Shown: positions 1 to 8,920 of the stretch, piece by piece
How the letters are laid out: every line of letters starts with the position of its first letter
Numbering within the stretch: the stretch's first letter is position 1
Assembly (NCBI RefSeq): GCF_039525805.1
Contig: NZ_BAAAHZ010000013.1
Length of the DNA stretch: 64,000 bases
Origin: Dietzia natronolimnaea
GTDB taxonomy: Bacteria > Actinomycetota > Actinomycetes > Mycobacteriales > Mycobacteriaceae
Strand: one strand, 5' to 3'
Program-made: the position numbers and the translations under genes
The notes under the pieces: model-generated
The model's input: the letters and a program-made list of their open reading frames with translations, nothing else
Databases searched by the model: none
Told to the model about the DNA's origin: nothing

Positions 1-252
1 GACGCGGTCGCCCGGCCGGGCGGAGACCACCTGTGAACGGAGGTGCTCCTCCACGGTGGTGTCGATGACGGTCACCGGGTCGGTCGCAGAACTCTTGGCA
101 CGCGCGTCGAGCCCGGTGGAGCCGAACTGTTCCCCCATCCGCCGGGCCACGTCACCGCCCGAGACCGCGAGCCGACCCGCGAACCGCCTCAATTCGTCGA
201 CGGTGTCCGCGTGGGTTGATCGCGCGACCCCTCCGTCCGTCTCCTCCGACAT
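1..252 (-). CDS. suhB: Inositol monophosphatase family protein (SuhB-like), N-terminal part, cut by window edge
   Basis: The frame runs off the left edge, so only the first 84 residues are visible. It begins with ATG at 252 (MSEETDGG) and contains a stretch reading KSSATDPVTVIDTTVEEHL, which matches the N-terminal Lys/Ser-Thr-Asp signature of inositol monophosphatase-like enzymes. The family removes phosphate from myo-inositol 1-phosphate, feeding phosphatidylinositol and mycothiol synthesis. It is divergent from ppgK, the same arrangement as suhB-ppgK-sigA in mycobacteria, which supports the assignment. The metal-binding catalytic motifs lie outside the window, so the exact substrate cannot be judged. 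Confidence 0.75.
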   Translation of the reverse strand, partial: MSEETDGGVARSTHADTVDELRRFAGRLAVSGGDVARRMGEQFGSTGLDARAKSSATDPVTVIDTTVEEHLRSQVVSARPGDRV

Positions 253-411
253 GTCGGCTCCCCTCGTCGTCGTCCCCGATTGGACCGGCCCACGGTGGTA
301 CCGGACAGATACGCTGACGAACGGGCGCTCGTCGCCCCCATCGTGCCCCGTCGGTCCGGTGGACTCCAACCGCAGCCGTGACCCTCACGGCCCGTCACCC
401 GGGAGCCCGAG

Positions 412-1257
412 ATGCCCACCCCCACACCTACCGAGAGCACCCAGGCGCCGGCCTCCTCCACCGGCCTGGGGGTGGACGTCGGCGGCACAGGGATCAAGGC
501 GGGGCTGGTCGACCTCGGAACCGGGGAACTCCTCGGCCCCCGGTCGACACGTCCCACCCCGCAGCCGGCGACCCCGGACGCGGTCGCCGGGGTCATCCGC
601 GCGATGGTCGACGAACTCGGATGGGACGGCCCGGTGGGGGTGGCTCTCCCCAGCGTCATCCACGACGGCGTCGCGAGGATCGCCCACAACATCGACGGCT
701 CCTGGGTCGGCTGCGACGTGGTCGCCCTGTTCGACAGGCACCTCCCCGGACGCTCGGTGGTCATGCTCAACGACGCCGACGCGGCGGGTGTCACCGAGGT
801 GCACTACGGCGCCGGTGAGGGGGTGGACGGCCTGGTGGTCCTGCTGACCTTCGGCACGGGGATCGGATCGGCACTGCTGCTGAACGGCCATCTCGTCCCC
901 AACACGGAGTTCGGACACCTCATGGTGGAGGACATCGCCGGCCGGGGTTTCGACGAGGCCGAGCACCTGGCCTCCGCATCGGTTCGTGCACGGGACGGAC
1001 TGACCTACGAGGAATGGGCACCCCACGTGTCCAACGTCCTGCGATGCCTCGAGGACCTGCTCTGGCCGCGCGCATTCGTCCTGGGGGGCGGGATCAGCGA
1101 GGCCGCCGAGGAGTGGTTCCCGCTCCTGGAGAACCGCACCCCGGTTCGTGCGGCCATCAGACGTGGCGATGCCGGGATCATCGGGGCCGCGCTGTACTCG
1201 GCGGCGCGCGACGGCCTGGTCGATCTGGGGTCGACACTGTCCCCGGGCAGCTACTGA
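412..1257 (+). CDS. ppgK: Polyphosphate glucokinase (ROK family)
   Basis: This is a 281-residue ROK-family sugar kinase that phosphorylates glucose with inorganic polyphosphate or ATP. The phosphate-binding loop DVGGTGIK is at residues 22-29. The catalytic Asp lies in LNDADAAG (about residue 122). The second phosphate loop is TFGTGIGSAL (147-156), followed by the glucose-binding stretch NTEFGHL (165-171). GGGIS at 226-230 is the adenosine-site glycine loop. The zinc-binding cysteine motif of many ROK repressors is absent, as expected for PpgK. A GGGAG ribosome site sits about 6 bases before the ATG. Position between suhB and sigA matches mycobacterial gene order and strengthens the call. Confidence 0.93.
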   Translation: MPTPTPTESTQAPASSTGLGVDVGGTGIKAGLVDLGTGELLGPRSTRPTPQPATPDAVAGVIRAMVDELGWDGPVGVALPSVIHDGVARIAHNIDGSWVGCDVVALFDRHLPGRSVVMLNDADAAGVTEVHYGAGEGVDGLVVLLTFGTGIGSALLLNGHLVPNTEFGHLMVEDIAGRGFDEAEHLASASVRARDGLTYEEWAPHVSNVLRCLEDLLWPRAFVLGGGISEAAEEWFPLLENRTPVRAAIRRGDAGIIGAALYSAARDGLVDLGSTLSPGSY

Positions 1258-1303
1258 CCCCTCGTCAACAGCGCCTGATGCGACCTCCGGGCTGGTTCCT
1301 CGT

Positions 1304-1309
1304 TACAAT
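1304..1309 (+). promoter_or_regulatory. Probable -10 box for sigA
   Basis: TACAAT lies in the ppgK-sigA gap and is the best -10 hexamer there. It would start a transcript near 1316 with a leader of about 120 bases before the sigA GTG. The -35 region is not clear, which is common in actinomycetes. Confidence 0.4.
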
Positions 1310-1438
1310 GGCGCAGGCCGGGATCACCTACCGGCCGGGGACGGGCCCGGTACCGCAAGGCGGACGGCTCGAGTGTCGGCATACTATGCGGCATCGATCC
1401 CCGTTTCCCATCGATTCACCGGTTGTGAAGGGGCGTTT

Positions 1439-2830
<1,392 letters not shown>

Positions 2831-2854
2831 TCTCCCGCCGGTCCGGTACCCCGG

Positions 2855-2896
2855 ACGAGCCCGGGCCCCGTCGATGTCGACGGGGCCCGGGCTCGT
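2855..2896. terminator. Perfect hairpin terminator after sigA
   Basis: A near-perfect inverted repeat has arms 2855-2874 and 2877-2896, with the core GAGCCCGGGCCCCG on one side and its complement on the other. It separates sigA from the convergent helicase gene and could stop transcription from both sides. No long T-run follows, as is typical for actinomycete terminators. Confidence 0.7.
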
Positions 2897-2967
2897 TCGC
2901 ATGCTCATCCGACAGGGACGGCGAGGCGTGGTTCTGAGCCCCTTCCAGCGTCCCCTTCCAGCTGCCC

Positions 2968-4812
2968 CTACCAGCTACGCAGCAGCGAGATGCGTTCCCG
3001 GATCTGGTCGGCCGAGGCCATGGGCACCGGAGGACCACCACAGGAGTTACGCAGCTGCGTGTGGATCGCTCCGTGGGACTTGCCCAGACGGCCCGAGTAC
3101 ACGGACACCAGCGTGTTGAGTTGGCGCCTCAGATCCTTCAGCTCGGCCGCGGAGGCCACGCGGGCGGCAGCCGCACCCGCGTTCGCCCCCGGACCGCCGG
3201 CGTTGCCCGGGAGGGTGGTGCCGGAGATGGTCGGGTCCGTCCCCACGCCCACCACCGCCACGGCCCCGGGCGCGGAGGACCCCTCACCGGACGACCGCCT
3301 GATCTGCTCCTTCTCCCGCTGACGCAGGAGGGCCTTGACGTCGTCCGCCCCGAGCAGACCGGGGAGACCGATGTAGTCGGCCTCCTCCTCGCTCCCCGCG
3401 AACGTGGCCGTGCCGTAGGAGGACCCCTCGTAGACGATCTGATCGAGTTCGGCGTCCGCACCGAGGGAGATGTACCCCTTGTCCTCGTCGTCCGCGTCGG
3501 GCTCGTCGTGTTGCTGGTTGGCCTGCGCCAGCAACTCGTCCTCGAGCCCGTCCTCGCGGTGGGGCTTGCCCAGGACGTGATCCCGCTGGGCCTCCATCTG
3601 GGAAGCGAGTTGCAACAGGACCGGGACCGACGGCAGGAACACCGACGCGGTCTCCCCCGGCCTGCGGGACCGGACGAACCGGCCGATGGCCTGGGCGAAG
3701 TACAGGGGGGTCGAGGCGCTGGTGGCGTACACCCCCACGCTCAGGCGCGGCACGTCCACACCCTCCGAGACCATGCGGACCGCGACCATCCACTCGTCCG
3801 TCGAGGCGGAGAACGTGCCGATCCGGCTCGAGGCGGTGGGGTCGTCGGACAGGACGACGACGGGGGCCCGCCCGGTGATCTCCGTGAGCAGAGCCGCGTA
3901 CTCGCGAGCGCGTTCCTGGTCGGTGGCGATCACCAGCCCGCCGGCGTCGGGCACCCCACCCGCGCGGATCTGCCGGAGCCTGGTGTGTGCCGCCTGGAGG
4001 ACCGCCGGCATCCAGTCGCCGTGGGGGTCCAGCGCCACCCGCCAGGCGCGCGAGTTCTGGTCCGCGCTGAGTGGTTCGCCGAGCCGGGCGGAGAACTCCT
4101 CACCGGCGTTGGTCCGCCAGCGCGCCTCGCCGGAATAGGCGAGGAAGACGACGGGTCGCACGACGCCGTCGGCCAGGGCGTCGGCGTACCCGTAGGAGTG
4201 GTCGGCCCTGGACCGTTGATGGCCCTGGCCGTCGGGTTCGTAGGTGACGAACGGGATCGGACTGTCGTCGGAGCGGAACGGTGTGCCGGTCAGGGACAGG
4301 CGACGCTCGGCGTCGTCGAACGCCTCACGGATGCCGTCTCCCCAGCTCTTGGCGTCGCCACCGTGGTGGATCTCGTCGAGGATCACCAGCGTACGGCGGG
4401 ATGCGGTCCGTTCGCGGTGCTTGAACGGGTGGGAGGCCACCTGGGCGTAGGTGACCACCACGCCGTGGTATTCCGGCGCGAGAGCGCCGGAGGAGTTGGA
4501 GTACTCGGGATCGAGCGCGATACCGGCCCTCGCGGCGGCCTCGGCCCACTGGAACTTGAGGTGCTCGGTGGGGGCCACCACGGTGATGGCGTCGACCGTC
4601 CGGTCGGTCAGGAGTTCGGTGGCCACGCGCAGACCGAACGTCGTCTTACCGGCGCCGGGGGTGGCCACGGCGAGGAAGTCCTTCGGCCGAGCCATGAGGT
4701 ACTTGCGCAGCGCGGTCCGCTGCCAGGCGCGCAGCGGCGCGCCCGCGGCCGCCGTGGCGGCGGGGTCTGCGGTCTGCTCCTCGGTGCCCGGGACCGCGCC
4801 GGGTTCACTCAC
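2968..4812 (-). CDS. DEAD/DEAH-box (SF2) helicase conserved in Actinobacteria
   Basis: This is a 614-residue superfamily 2 helicase. Walker A is ATPGAGKTT (residues 50-58), Walker B is DEIH (146-149), motif III is SLTGTPFR (173-180) and motif VI is QAIGRFVRSRR (374-384). The N-terminal helicase core is followed by an acidic linker (about 430-460) and a roughly 90-residue C-terminal tail. The order resembles UvsW/RadD-like repair helicases, but the substrate is unknown. It starts with GTG at 4812, overlapping the stop of the upstream DUF3039 gene by 8 bases, so the two are translationally coupled. Neighbourhood next to sigA/sigB is conserved in relatives. Confidence 0.85.
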   Translation of the reverse strand: MSEPGAVPGTEEQTADPAATAAAGAPLRAWQRTALRKYLMARPKDFLAVATPGAGKTTFGLRVATELLTDRTVDAITVVAPTEHLKFQWAEAAARAGIALDPEYSNSSGALAPEYHGVVVTYAQVASHPFKHRERTASRRTLVILDEIHHGGDAKSWGDGIREAFDDAERRLSLTGTPFRSDDSPIPFVTYEPDGQGHQRSRADHSYGYADALADGVVRPVVFLAYSGEARWRTNAGEEFSARLGEPLSADQNSRAWRVALDPHGDWMPAVLQAAHTRLRQIRAGGVPDAGGLVIATDQERAREYAALLTEITGRAPVVVLSDDPTASSRIGTFSASTDEWMVAVRMVSEGVDVPRLSVGVYATSASTPLYFAQAIGRFVRSRRPGETASVFLPSVPVLLQLASQMEAQRDHVLGKPHREDGLEDELLAQANQQHDEPDADDEDKGYISLGADAELDQIVYEGSSYGTATFAGSEEEADYIGLPGLLGADDVKALLRQREKEQIRRSSGEGSSAPGAVAVVGVGTDPTISGTTLPGNAGGPGANAGAAAARVASAAELKDLRRQLNTLVSVYSGRLGKSHGAIHTQLRNSCGGPPVPMASADQIRERISLLRSW

Positions 4813-5050
4813 CAGGCTTCAGGGTCTCGTAGACGCGCTTGCACTCCGGGCAGACGGGAGAACCGGGCTTGGCGGACCGGGTGACAGGGAACACCTCGCC
4901 GCAGAGGGCGATCACATAGGAGCCCATGACCGCGCTCTCGGCGATCTTGCTCTTGTCCACGTAGTGGAAGAACTTGGGCGCGTCGTCCTGCGTCTCCTCG
5001 GTCGTCGTGACCTCGGGGCGCTCTAGTGTCTTGGTCCGGGTGGTGCTCAC
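4805..5050 (-). CDS. DUF3039 small zinc-ribbon-like protein
   Basis: This is an 81-residue protein. I chose the GTG at 5050 because the resulting protein matches the roughly 80-residue size of family members such as the mycobacterial Rv2708c type. A longer frame would run through the divergent gene at 5109. The conserved core PKFFHYVDKSKIAESAVMG is followed by a Cys at about residue 54 (ALCGEVFP) and a CPEC motif near the C-terminus, a likely metal site. No function is established for the family. It is the first gene of a two-gene unit with the helicase downstream, and its promoter must lie in the 58-base gap to the divergent DUF3099 gene. Confidence 0.85.
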   Translation of the reverse strand: MSTTRTKTLERPEVTTTEETQDDAPKFFHYVDKSKIAESAVMGSYVIALCGEVFPVTRSAKPGSPVCPECKRVYETLKPGE

Positions 5051-5108
5051 CCCCTCATGATGCCGCACGCCACGGTCGGCGCGCCAACGCCGGAGTACCT
5101 TGGGGGCC

Positions 5109-5600
5109 ATGGCACCCGACTCCCGTCGCAAGCGGTCCAAGGATCGGGACGGCACCGCGAGGCCCGTTCTGATCACCGCCGCGCGGGAGTCCTACCGGGA
5201 CGAGCTCGCGGCGCGGAAGAAGCGGTACTTCCTCCTGATGTCCATCCGGATCCCGGCGCTGCTCCTCGCCGCGGGTTCCCTGGCTCTCTGGAACAACCCG
5301 TGGATCGCTCTGGCCATCGTCGCGGGGTCCATACCGATCCCGTGGATCGCCGTGATCAGCGCCAACGACAGGCCTCCGCTACCCAAGGGGCAGGCACGGA
5401 TGTACACCGCCGGTGCGCTGGCCAACCACACGCCCCGCGCGATGCCGCCGGGCCTCACGGGTGGCCCCTCGCACCAGAGCCCGGCCCACGACGGCGCGAC
5501 CCACGACGACCCGGCAGCCGGGGACCGCTCCGGCGACGGTCCCGCCTCGGGTGCCCCGGACACGGCCGACCGACCCGATGAGAGCGATCCCGCCCGGTGA
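5109..5600 (+). CDS. DUF3099 membrane protein
   Basis: This is a 163-residue protein with a basic N-terminus (RRKRSKDRD) and two predicted membrane helices. These are around residues 41-61 (LLMSIRIPALLLAAGSLALW) and 65-83 (PWIALAIVAGSIPIPWIAV). A Pro/Asp/Gly-rich tail likely lies in the cytoplasm or periplasm. The family is widespread in Actinobacteria near sigB and has no known role. The ATG at 5109 is used; a TTG at 5100 is possible but less likely. The stop overlaps the GTG of the methyltransferase at 5597, so the genes are co-transcribed. Confidence 0.85.
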   Translation: MAPDSRRKRSKDRDGTARPVLITAARESYRDELAARKKRYFLLMSIRIPALLLAAGSLALWNNPWIALAIVAGSIPIPWIAVISANDRPPLPKGQARMYTAGALANHTPRAMPPGLTGGPSHQSPAHDGATHDDPAAGDRSGDGPASGAPDTADRPDESDPAR

Positions 5601-7213
5601 CCCCGACAGTTCCCGCCCTCACCCGCCTGGCCCCCGCACTGGCGGAGTCGTTCCGCGGGTGCCACTTCACTGTGCCCGGACTGGAGGACGCGCTGGGGCC
5701 GGAGGCGGTCTCGGCGCTCGCCCGCTCGGACCCGGCGTCCGTCCGCAGGCACGCCCGCTCCGCCGGGCCGGTCGGGACTCTGGTCCGGCTGTTCATCCTG
5801 GGTGACGCGGTCCCCGAGGACGAGGTCGTGGCGGCCCTGCCCGGGGTACCCGTAGCCGACGGGATCGACGCCGGACTGTGGACCCGTCAGACCACGCCGG
5901 AGGCGACCCTCCGGGCGCTCCTCGACCTCCGGCCCGTGGACACCGGTCACGGCACACGCTGGGTCTTCGCCGACGTCGACGGGTCGATGGCCCACGCCAC
6001 CACGAGGCCAGACCACGTCCTCGGGGTCGGGCAGGCCACGCTGTCCCTCCTCCGGATCACACCCACCTCGCACGTGGACTCCGTCCTCGACCTCGGCACC
6101 GGCTGCGGCATCCAGCTCGTGCACGCCCTCGGGACCGCGAGGACGGCGACGGGTACGGATATCACCCCCAGATGCCTGGACCTGGCGTCCGCCACGCTGG
6201 CCATCAACGGGTTGGACGGGGAACTGCTCGTCGGTCCCTGGTTCGAACCCGTCGCCCATCGTCGTTTCGACCGGGTCGTCGCCAACCCACCGTTCGTGGT
6301 GGGCCCCTCCGAGCCCGGCCATTCGTACCGCGAGTCGGGGCTCGCCCTCGACGGGGCGAGCCGGACGGTCGTGTCCGGGGCTCACGAACACCTGACCCGG
6401 GACGGCACCGCGGTCATCCTGGCCTCCTGGGTGGAACGCCAGGACACCGACTGGCGGACCCACGTGGCGTCGTGGGTCCCCTCCGACGGGGTGGAGGCCT
6501 GGGTGCTCCGTCGCGACACCTCGGACCCGGAGCTCTACGTCTGGACATGGCTCACGGACGAGGGCATGGACCCGAGGGACGAGTCCACAGCCCTCGCCGC
6601 GGACGCCTGGCTCGACCACTTCGAGGTCCGGGGCGTCGACGGGGTCGGGTTCGGGTACGTCTTCCTCAGGCGGATCGACGGCGCGTCGTCGGTGCTCTGC
6701 GAGGACCTCACCCACCCCTTCGACGAGGGGCTCGGGGACGAGGCCGAGGCCTACTTCGCGCGCATGGCGTGGTTGCGGGCGGCCGCGGACCGACAGGGCG
6801 GGCAGGAGCGGGCGCTGGACGCGACGGTGTTCACCGTCTCCCCCGACGTCCACCTGCACGTCTCGGAGAGTCTGGCACCGGACGTCGGTGACGCGGGGGA
6901 CGAGACGTCCGGGGCCTCTGCACCGGCCGGGTCGGTGGTGGTCGAGCGCGTCACCGGTGCACGCTGGCGCCACGAGATCGACCCGCTGACCGCGACGGTC
7001 CTCCGAGGGGCGCGTATGGGTGCGCTCCCCCTGGAGGATCTCGTCGTCCTCGCCGCCGCGGGGGCCGGTCGTGACCCCGGTGAGCTGGCGGAACCCGTGC
7101 GCAGGGTCGTGGCCGATCTGTTCCTCCACGGCTTCGTCGTCCCCGCCGGGGTCCCCGGGCTGCTCCCGCCCGGCGTCCGCGCCGCCGCCACCCCGGGGCC
7201 GGTGGGCGGGTGA
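5597..7213 (+). CDS. Class I SAM-dependent methyltransferase (HemK/RsmC-like)
   Basis: This is a 538-residue protein. An N-terminal helical domain (about 1-150) precedes a Rossmann methyltransferase core. The SAM-binding loop DLGTGCG is at 165-171, the acidic ribose contact is in TGTDI (about 186-190), and the catalytic NPPF motif is at 230-233. NPPF/NPPY marks enzymes that methylate exocyclic or side-chain nitrogens (Gln of release factors, or guanine/adenine in RNA). The roughly 250-residue C-terminal part is specific to actinobacterial homologs and resembles the winged domains of rRNA methyltransferases. The GTG start overlaps the DUF3099 stop, and dtd starts within its last codons. The substrate is not deducible. 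Confidence 0.85.
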   Translation: MTPTVPALTRLAPALAESFRGCHFTVPGLEDALGPEAVSALARSDPASVRRHARSAGPVGTLVRLFILGDAVPEDEVVAALPGVPVADGIDAGLWTRQTTPEATLRALLDLRPVDTGHGTRWVFADVDGSMAHATTRPDHVLGVGQATLSLLRITPTSHVDSVLDLGTGCGIQLVHALGTARTATGTDITPRCLDLASATLAINGLDGELLVGPWFEPVAHRRFDRVVANPPFVVGPSEPGHSYRESGLALDGASRTVVSGAHEHLTRDGTAVILASWVERQDTDWRTHVASWVPSDGVEAWVLRRDTSDPELYVWTWLTDEGMDPRDESTALAADAWLDHFEVRGVDGVGFGYVFLRRIDGASSVLCEDLTHPFDEGLGDEAEAYFARMAWLRAAADRQGGQERALDATVFTVSPDVHLHVSESLAPDVGDAGDETSGASAPAGSVVVERVTGARWRHEIDPLTATVLRGARMGALPLEDLVVLAAAGAGRDPGELAEPVRRVVADLFLHGFVVPAGVPGLLPPGVRAAATPGPVGG

Positions 7214-7653
7214 GGGCCGTCATCATGCGCGTCACCGAGGCGTCGGTCACCGTGGACGGGGAGATCGTGGGCGCACTCCCCCGCGCCGGGCTGCTGGTGC
7301 TGCTGGGGGTGTCGACCGACGACGACGAGGGGGACGTCGCCACGATGGTCCGCAAGATCGCGGAGCTGCGCATCCTGCCGGGTGAGGCGGGCGCGGTCGA
7401 GATCGGCGCGCCCGTCCTGGTGGTCAGCCAGTTCACCCTCATGGGGTCGACGAGCAAGGGGCGCCGACCGTCGTGGTCCCGCGCGGCGCCCGGGGCTCGG
7501 GCCGAGGCCGCGGTCGATGCGGTGGTGCGAGGTCTCCGTGAGCGGGGACTCGAGGTCGAGACCGGGGCGTTCGGCGCGATGATGCAGGTCAGCTCCGTGA
7601 ACGACGGCCCGTTCACCGTCCTCGTCGACACCTCGGGTTCCCGGACGTCGTGA
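7210..7653 (+). CDS. dtd: D-aminoacyl-tRNA deacylase
   Basis: This 147-residue enzyme hydrolyses D-amino acids (and glycine) wrongly attached to tRNA, as a proofreading step in translation. Both signature motifs are present: SQFTLMGSTSKGRRPSW (near residues 74-90) and NDGPFTV near 133-139, which contains the Gly-Pro dipeptide of the chiral selectivity filter. Length is typical. The GTG start overlaps the stop of the methyltransferase gene, placing it at the end of a DUF3099-methyltransferase-dtd operon that leads into the sigB promoter region. Confidence 0.94.
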   Translation: MRAVIMRVTEASVTVDGEIVGALPRAGLLVLLGVSTDDDEGDVATMVRKIAELRILPGEAGAVEIGAPVLVVSQFTLMGSTSKGRRPSWSRAAPGARAEAAVDAVVRGLRERGLEVETGAFGAMMQVSSVNDGPFTVLVDTSGSRTS

Positions 7654-7670
7654 CGGACGTCATGGGCCCG

Positions 7671-7696
7671 GGAACATTCCCGGCACCACCGCCGTT
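7671..7696 (+). promoter_or_regulatory. ECF-type (SigE/SigH-like) promoter for sigB
   Basis: GGAAC at 7671-7675 and CGTT at 7693-7696 are separated by 17 bases. This is the consensus and spacing recognised by SigE/SigH-class ECF sigma factors in mycobacteria and corynebacteria, where sigB is a known target. It lies about 97 bases upstream of the sigB ATG. The match is by eye; a start-site experiment would settle it. Confidence 0.6.
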
Positions 7697-7792
7697 GTAG
7701 CAGTACGTGACCGTGACCCGGACACGCGTCCGTTCCGTCCATCAGCAACCGACCGCCGACTCTGATCCCCCGGGCCGGCAGGAGGAGGAGAC

Positions 7793-8761
7793 ATGACGTC
7801 AGCCACCACCCGATCGGACCGTCGGACGGAGGCGGATTCGGATGGCCAGAGCCCCAGCGCGGACCTCGTCCGCGTCTACCTCAACGGGATCGGCAAGACG
7901 GCTCTGCTGAACGCGGAGGACGAGGTCGAACTCTCCAAGCGTATCGAGGCCGGTCTCTACGCCGCCCATCTCCTGGCCACCAAGAAGCGGATGGGCCCCA
8001 CCAAGAAGGCCGACCTCAAGGTGATCGTCGCGGAGGGCGAGGCCGCCCGCGCGCACCTCCTCGAGGCCAACCTGCGTCTGGTGGTCTCACTCGCCAAGCG
8101 CTACACGGGGCGCGGCATGCCGCTGCTGGACCTCATCCAGGAGGGCAATCTCGGCCTGATCAGGGCCATGGAGAAGTTCGACTACGCCAAGGGCTTCAAG
8201 TTCTCGACCTACGCCACGTGGTGGATCCGCCAGGCGATCACCCGGGGGATGGCGGACCAGTCCCGCACCATCCGGCTCCCCGTGCACCTGGTCGAGCAGG
8301 TCAACAAGCTCGCCCGCATCAAGCGGGAGCTCCACCAGCAGCTCGGTCGCGAGGCGACCCTCGACGAGCTGGCGGAGGAGTCGGGGATCCCCGCGCACAA
8401 GATCGAGGAGTTGCTCGACCACTCGCGCGACCCGGTGAGCCTGGACATGCCCGTCGGCGCGGACGAGGAGGCGCCGTTGGGCGACTTCATCGAGGACGCC
8501 GAGGCCACCAGCGCCGAGAACACGGTCGTCACCAACGTCATGCACTCGGACGTCCGTGCGGTCCTGTCCACGCTCGAGGAGCGCGAACAACAGGTCATCA
8601 CACTGCGGTTCGGTCTCGATGACGGCCAGCCCCGCACCCTCGATCAGATCGGCAAGCGTTTCGGGCTCTCGCGTGAGCGCGTCCGCCAGATCGAGCGCGA
8701 GGTCATGGCGAAGCTCCGTGAAGGGCGCCGCGCCGACAAGCTCCGCTCCTACGCGGTCTGA
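7793..8761 (+). CDS. sigB: Principal-like sigma factor SigB
   Basis: This is a 322-residue group 2 sigma-70 factor, used in stationary phase and stress. It lacks the long lysine/acidic N-terminal region 1.1 found in SigA but shares regions 1.2, 2 (DLIQEGNLGLIRAMEKFDY and YATWWIRQAI, about 115-160), 3 and 4. The C-terminal helix-turn-helix reads QIGKRFGLSRERVRQIE. A strong AGGAGGAGGAG ribosome site sits just before the ATG. The adjacent ECF-type promoter suggests induction by envelope or oxidative stress through another sigma factor. Downstream is a hairpin terminator. Confidence 0.95.
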   Translation: MTSATTRSDRRTEADSDGQSPSADLVRVYLNGIGKTALLNAEDEVELSKRIEAGLYAAHLLATKKRMGPTKKADLKVIVAEGEAARAHLLEANLRLVVSLAKRYTGRGMPLLDLIQEGNLGLIRAMEKFDYAKGFKFSTYATWWIRQAITRGMADQSRTIRLPVHLVEQVNKLARIKRELHQQLGREATLDELAEESGIPAHKIEELLDHSRDPVSLDMPVGADEEAPLGDFIEDAEATSAENTVVTNVMHSDVRAVLSTLEEREQQVITLRFGLDDGQPRTLDQIGKRFGLSRERVRQIEREVMAKLREGRRADKLRSYAV

Positions 8762-8784
8762 GGTCCGGGCCGGACGAGGACACC

Positions 8785-8843
8785 ACGACGCCCCGGCTCC
8801 ACGGTCAGGCGGGTTCACACCGCCACCGGAGCCGGGGCGTCGT
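8785..8843. terminator. Bidirectional hairpin between sigB and the convergent GNAT/acyl-CoA synthetase gene
   Basis: The 16-base arms ACGACGCCCCGGCTCC (8785-8800) and its complement (8828-8843) pair perfectly. The 27-base loop contains a small inner GGCGG/CCGCC stem. Its place between convergent genes suggests termination from both sides. Confidence 0.65.
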
Positions 8844-8920
8844 CGTGTCCGGACCGGGCGACGAGCCGCGCCGGCGCAGTGGCCGACCCGCCGCGCACGC
8901 CGCGCCGGCTGTACCGACAG

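Noticed and set aside
1148..1438. N-terminal extension of SigA overlapping ppgK
   Set aside because: No ribosome site or homology; GTG at 1439 with AAGGGG gives the standard N-terminus.
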